A stretch of 8,595 nucleotides of DNA from positions 1 through 8,595 of the forward strand of contig JAEXXR010000044.1 of NCBI GenBank assembly GCA_023405705.1, given 5' to 3'. Both the position numbers and the translations under genes were made by a program. Positions 5,412 to 8,595 of this stretch are shown one piece after another. Origin of the DNA: Actinomycetes bacterium (GTDB lineage Bacteria > Actinomycetota > Thermoleophilia > Solirubrobacterales > Solirubrobacteraceae). A model generated the notes under the pieces. The model was given only the letters and a program-made list of their open reading frames with translations. It was not told the origin of the DNA and did not search any database. Each line of letters opens with the position of its first letter. The first letter of the stretch is position 1.

Positions 5412-7830
5412 GGAGGCTGCCCCCCAGTCCGGCGAGGGCCTCCTCGATCGCGCCGCGCCGCTGCGCGACCTCCTCGTCGGTCAGCGTCCGCTCCGGTGAG
5501 CGGAAGGCGAGCCGCACGGCGAGCGAGACCTTGCCCTCGCCGACCTGCGCGCCGCGGTAGACGTCGAAGACCTCCGCGTCGGCGAGCAGCGGGCCGCCGG
5601 CCTCGCGCACGATCCGGACGACCTCGGCCGACGGGACGGTGTCGTCGAGCACGACGGCGAGGTCCTGGCGCACCTCCGGGAAGCTCGTGTAGTCCTCGTA
5701 CAGCGCCGGGCCCGGGACGGCCGCGATCACGACGTTGAGGTCGAGCATGAAGCCGGCGGTCCGCTCCAGGTCCCAGTCGGCCGCGACGGACGGATGCAGC
5801 TCGCCGAGCCAGCCGACGACGACCTCGTCGCCGCCGCCGGGCGGGCAGACGAGCACCTGCGCGCTGCGGCCGGGGTGCAGGAACGGCTCGGCGCCCGGCT
5901 CGACCCGCCACTCGACGCGCAGCGTGTCGAGCAGGTGGGCGAGCACGCCCTTGGCGGCGAAGAAGTCGGCCTGCGGCGGCTGGCTCTCCTTCCACGTCGG
6001 CCGCCGCACCGCGCCGGTCAGCAGCGCGCCGAGCATGTGCGGCTCGTGCGGCAGCTGGTCGCCCGTGCGGTTGAAGACGGCGCCGGACTCGAAGATCGCG
6101 ACGTCGGCGAGGCCGTGCGTGACGTTGCGGCGGGCGACGTCGAGCAGGCCGCCGAGCAGCGTCGTGCGCAGCAGGCCGTGCTCGGCCGACATCGGGTTCT
6201 CGACTGCGATCGCCTGCCGCAGCTCGGAGTCGGCCGGCAGCCGCAGTCTGTCCGCCAGGTCCGGCGCGCTCCAGCTCCAGCCGATCACCTCGTGCAGGCC
6301 GGCGCCCGCGAGCGTGTCGGCGGCGGTCCGCCGAAGCCGCTGCCACGGCGTCAGCCGGCCGGCGGCGCCGCGCCGCAGCGGCAGCGTCGCCGGCAGCTTG
6401 TCGACGCCGTCGATCCGCGCGACCTCCTCGATCAGGTCGGCCTCGCGCTTGACGTCGTTGCGGCGGAAGTGCGGGACGGTCACGTCGAGGCCGTCGCCGG
6501 CGTCCGCTGTTCCGAAGCCGAGCGCGGCGAGGATCTCGGCGCTGCGCTCGCGCGGGATCTCGGCGCCGAGCAGCGCCGGGACGCGCGCGTCGCGCAGCCG
6601 GATCACCTGGTGGGTGCGGTCCCAGCCGGCGGGGCCGTCGACGTCGAGCGTGCCGGGGCGCACGGTCGCGCCGCACAGCTCGATCAGCAGCCGCGTCGCG
6701 ACCGCCTGCGCCTCCAGCGCCTGCTCGGGCGCGAGGCCCTTCTCGAAGCGGCCGGAGGCCTCGCTGCGCAGCGCCAGGCGGGTCGAGGTGCGCTGGATGT
6801 TGGGGCCGTCCCAGGTCGCCGACTCCAGCAGCACGCGGGTCGTGCCGTCGTGGACCTCGGAGCGGGCGCCGCCCATCACGCCGGCGAGCGAGGTCGGCCC
6901 GTCGGCGTCGCAGATCACGACCATGTCGGCGTCGAGCCTGCGCGACTCGCCGTCGAGCGTCTCCAGCACGTCGCCGTCGCGGCCGTCGCGGACCGTCAGC
7001 GTCGCGCCGGCGACGCGGTCGAGGTCGAAGGCGTGCAGCGGCTGGCCGCACAGCAGCATGACGTAGTTGGTGATGTCGACGACGTTGTTGATCGGCCGCT
7101 GGCCGGCGGCCATCAGGCGCGCCTTCAGCCACTCCGGCGAGGGCCCGATCGTGACGTTCTCGAAGATGCGCGCGGTGAAGCGCAGGCAGCGCTCCGTCTC
7201 GACCGTGACGCTGACGCCGTCGAGCGCGCCCTCGCTGCCGGGATCCTGCTCCCACGGCGCCGGGCCGAGCTCGGCGCCGGTCGCGGCGTAAACCTCGCGG
7301 GCGACGCCGTAGACGCCGAGGCAGTCGGGCCGGTTGGGCGTGATCTCCAGCTCGAGCACGTCGGTCTCGAGCGGCAGCACGTTCGCCAGCGGCGTGCCGG
7401 CGATCAGGTCGTCGTCGAGCTCCATGATGCCGCTGTGCTCGACGCCGAGGTCGATCTCGGACTCGCCGAGGATCATCCCGTTGGAGACGACGCCGCGCAG
7501 CTTCGCCTTCTTCAGCTTCGTGCCGTCGGGCAGGCGCGCGCCGGGACGCGCCAGCGCGACCGTGATGCCGGCGCGCGCGTTCGGCGCGCCGCAGACGACC
7601 TGCTGCGGCTCGTCCTCGCCGACGTCGAGCTGCGTCACGCGCAGCCGGTCGGCGTCGGGGTGCTGCTCGGCGCTGAGCACCTTCGCGACGACGAAGTGGT
7701 CGGGCGACGGGACGCCGTGGTGGCTGATGCGCTCGACCTCGGTGCCGGTCAGCGCCAGCCGGGCCGCCAGCTCGGCGGCCGACAGCTCGGGATGGCAGTG
7801 CTCGTGGAGCCAGGAAAGCGGGACCTTCAT
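5404..7830 (-). CDS. pheT: Phenylalanyl-tRNA synthetase, beta subunit
   Basis: An 808-residue subunit of the alpha2-beta2 enzyme that charges tRNA-Phe in the cytoplasm. The domains follow the family order: an N-terminal part with VPLSWL (3-8), an OB-fold tRNA-binding domain (about 40-150, with LRGVVSNGMILGESE), the B3/B4 editing domain (about 215-385, with NNVVDITNYVMLLCGQPLHAFD), the B5 domain (about 405-475, ending in DLIEEVARIDGVDKLP), the inactive synthetase-like core, and a C-terminal ferredoxin-like anticodon-binding domain (about 711-808, beginning YEDYTSFPEVRQDLAV). Length is normal for the bacterial long beta subunit. The ATG at 7830 has the Shine-Dalgarno GAGGGAG (7837-7843) 6 nt upstream, within a 13-nt gap after pheS. 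The stop overlaps argC by 8 nt. The editing domain should hydrolyse mischarged Tyr-tRNA-Phe. Confidence 0.98.
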   Translation of the reverse strand: MKVPLSWLHEHCHPELSAAELAARLALTGTEVERISHHGVPSPDHFVVAKVLSAEQHPDADRLRVTQLDVGEDEPQQVVCGAPNARAGITVALARPGARLPDGTKLKKAKLRGVVSNGMILGESEIDLGVEHSGIMELDDDLIAGTPLANVLPLETDVLELEITPNRPDCLGVYGVAREVYAATGAELGPAPWEQDPGSEGALDGVSVTVETERCLRFTARIFENVTIGPSPEWLKARLMAAGQRPINNVVDITNYVMLLCGQPLHAFDLDRVAGATLTVRDGRDGDVLETLDGESRRLDADMVVICDADGPTSLAGVMGGARSEVHDGTTRVLLESATWDGPNIQRTSTRLALRSEASGRFEKGLAPEQALEAQAVATRLLIELCGATVRPGTLDVDGPAGWDRTHQVIRLRDARVPALLGAEIPRERSAEILAALGFGTADAGDGLDVTVPHFRRNDVKREADLIEEVARIDGVDKLPATLPLRRGAAGRLTPWQRLRRTAADTLAGAGLHEVIGWSWSAPDLADRLRLPADSELRQAIAVENPMSAEHGLLRTTLLGGLLDVARRNVTHGLADVAIFESGAVFNRTGDQLPHEPHMLGALLTGAVRRPTWKESQPPQADFFAAKGVLAHLLDTLRVEWRVEPGAEPFLHPGRSAQVLVCPPGGGDEVVVGWLGELHPSVAADWDLERTAGFMLDLNVVIAAVPGPALYEDYTSFPEVRQDLAVVLDDTVPSAEVVRIVREAGGPLLADAEVFDVYRGAQVGEGKVSLAVRLAFRSPERTLTDEEVAQRRGAIEEALAGLGGSLRA

Positions 7831-7836
7831 GCGGTG

Positions 7837-7843
7837 CTCCCTC
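7837..7843 (-). promoter_or_regulatory. Ribosome-binding site of pheT
   Basis: GAGGGAG on the minus strand directly follows the pheS stop codon and lies 6 nt before the pheT ATG. It is the clearest Shine-Dalgarno sequence in the window and supports the 7830 start. Confidence 0.75.

Positions 7844-8595
<752 letters not shown>

Noticed and set aside
5306..7255. 649-codon minus-strand frame overlapping pheT
   Set aside because: A frame-shifted reading of pheT that enters argC out of its proper start; it is Arg/Ala/Gly low complexity and duplicates no known fold.

Overview
The window is a GC-rich (clearly above 70 %, by eye) piece of a bacterial chromosome in which every supportable gene lies on the minus strand. 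GC-ending codons dominate, GTG and TTG starts are used, and the gene order follows the actinobacterial pheST-arg cluster. The protein sequences and base composition fit a deep-branching actinobacterium of the Solirubrobacterales/Thermoleophilia kind; this taxonomic guess is inference.

In the direction of transcription (right to left) the order is pheS (5' end cut by the right edge), pheT, argC, argJ, argB, argD, an orphan response-regulator gene, and argG (3' end cut by the left edge). From pheS to argB the genes are nearly or actually overlapping: a 13-nt gap with a Shine-Dalgarno sequence before pheT, an 8-nt overlap pheT/argC, a TTGA overlap argC/argJ and an ATGA overlap argJ/argB. A 62-nt gap precedes argD. 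This looks like one translationally coupled operon joining the two subunits of phenylalanyl-tRNA synthetase to the acetylated (cyclic) branch of arginine biosynthesis. ArgJ recycles the acetyl group from N-acetylornithine to glutamate. ArgB phosphorylates N-acetylglutamate and carries the N-terminal helix and C-terminal segment of arginine-inhibited enzymes. ArgC reduces the acyl phosphate, ArgD makes N-acetylornithine, and ArgG later joins citrulline to aspartate.

The least ordinary part is positions 1 to about 1100. In Mycobacterium tuberculosis the order is argCJBD-argF-argR-argGH. Here argF and argR are absent from the slot between argD and argG, which instead holds a single receiver-domain regulator with a normal phosphorylation pocket and a strongly diverged C-terminal helix-turn-helix. 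It is set off on both sides by non-coding DNA carrying inverted repeats (967-986 upstream, 340-362 downstream) and an imperfect 23-nt direct repeat at the argD stop codon.

I see no mobile element, CRISPR array, RNA gene, origin or phage sequence. No non-coding stretch exceeds about 135 bases. Most of the window is ordinary core metabolism.
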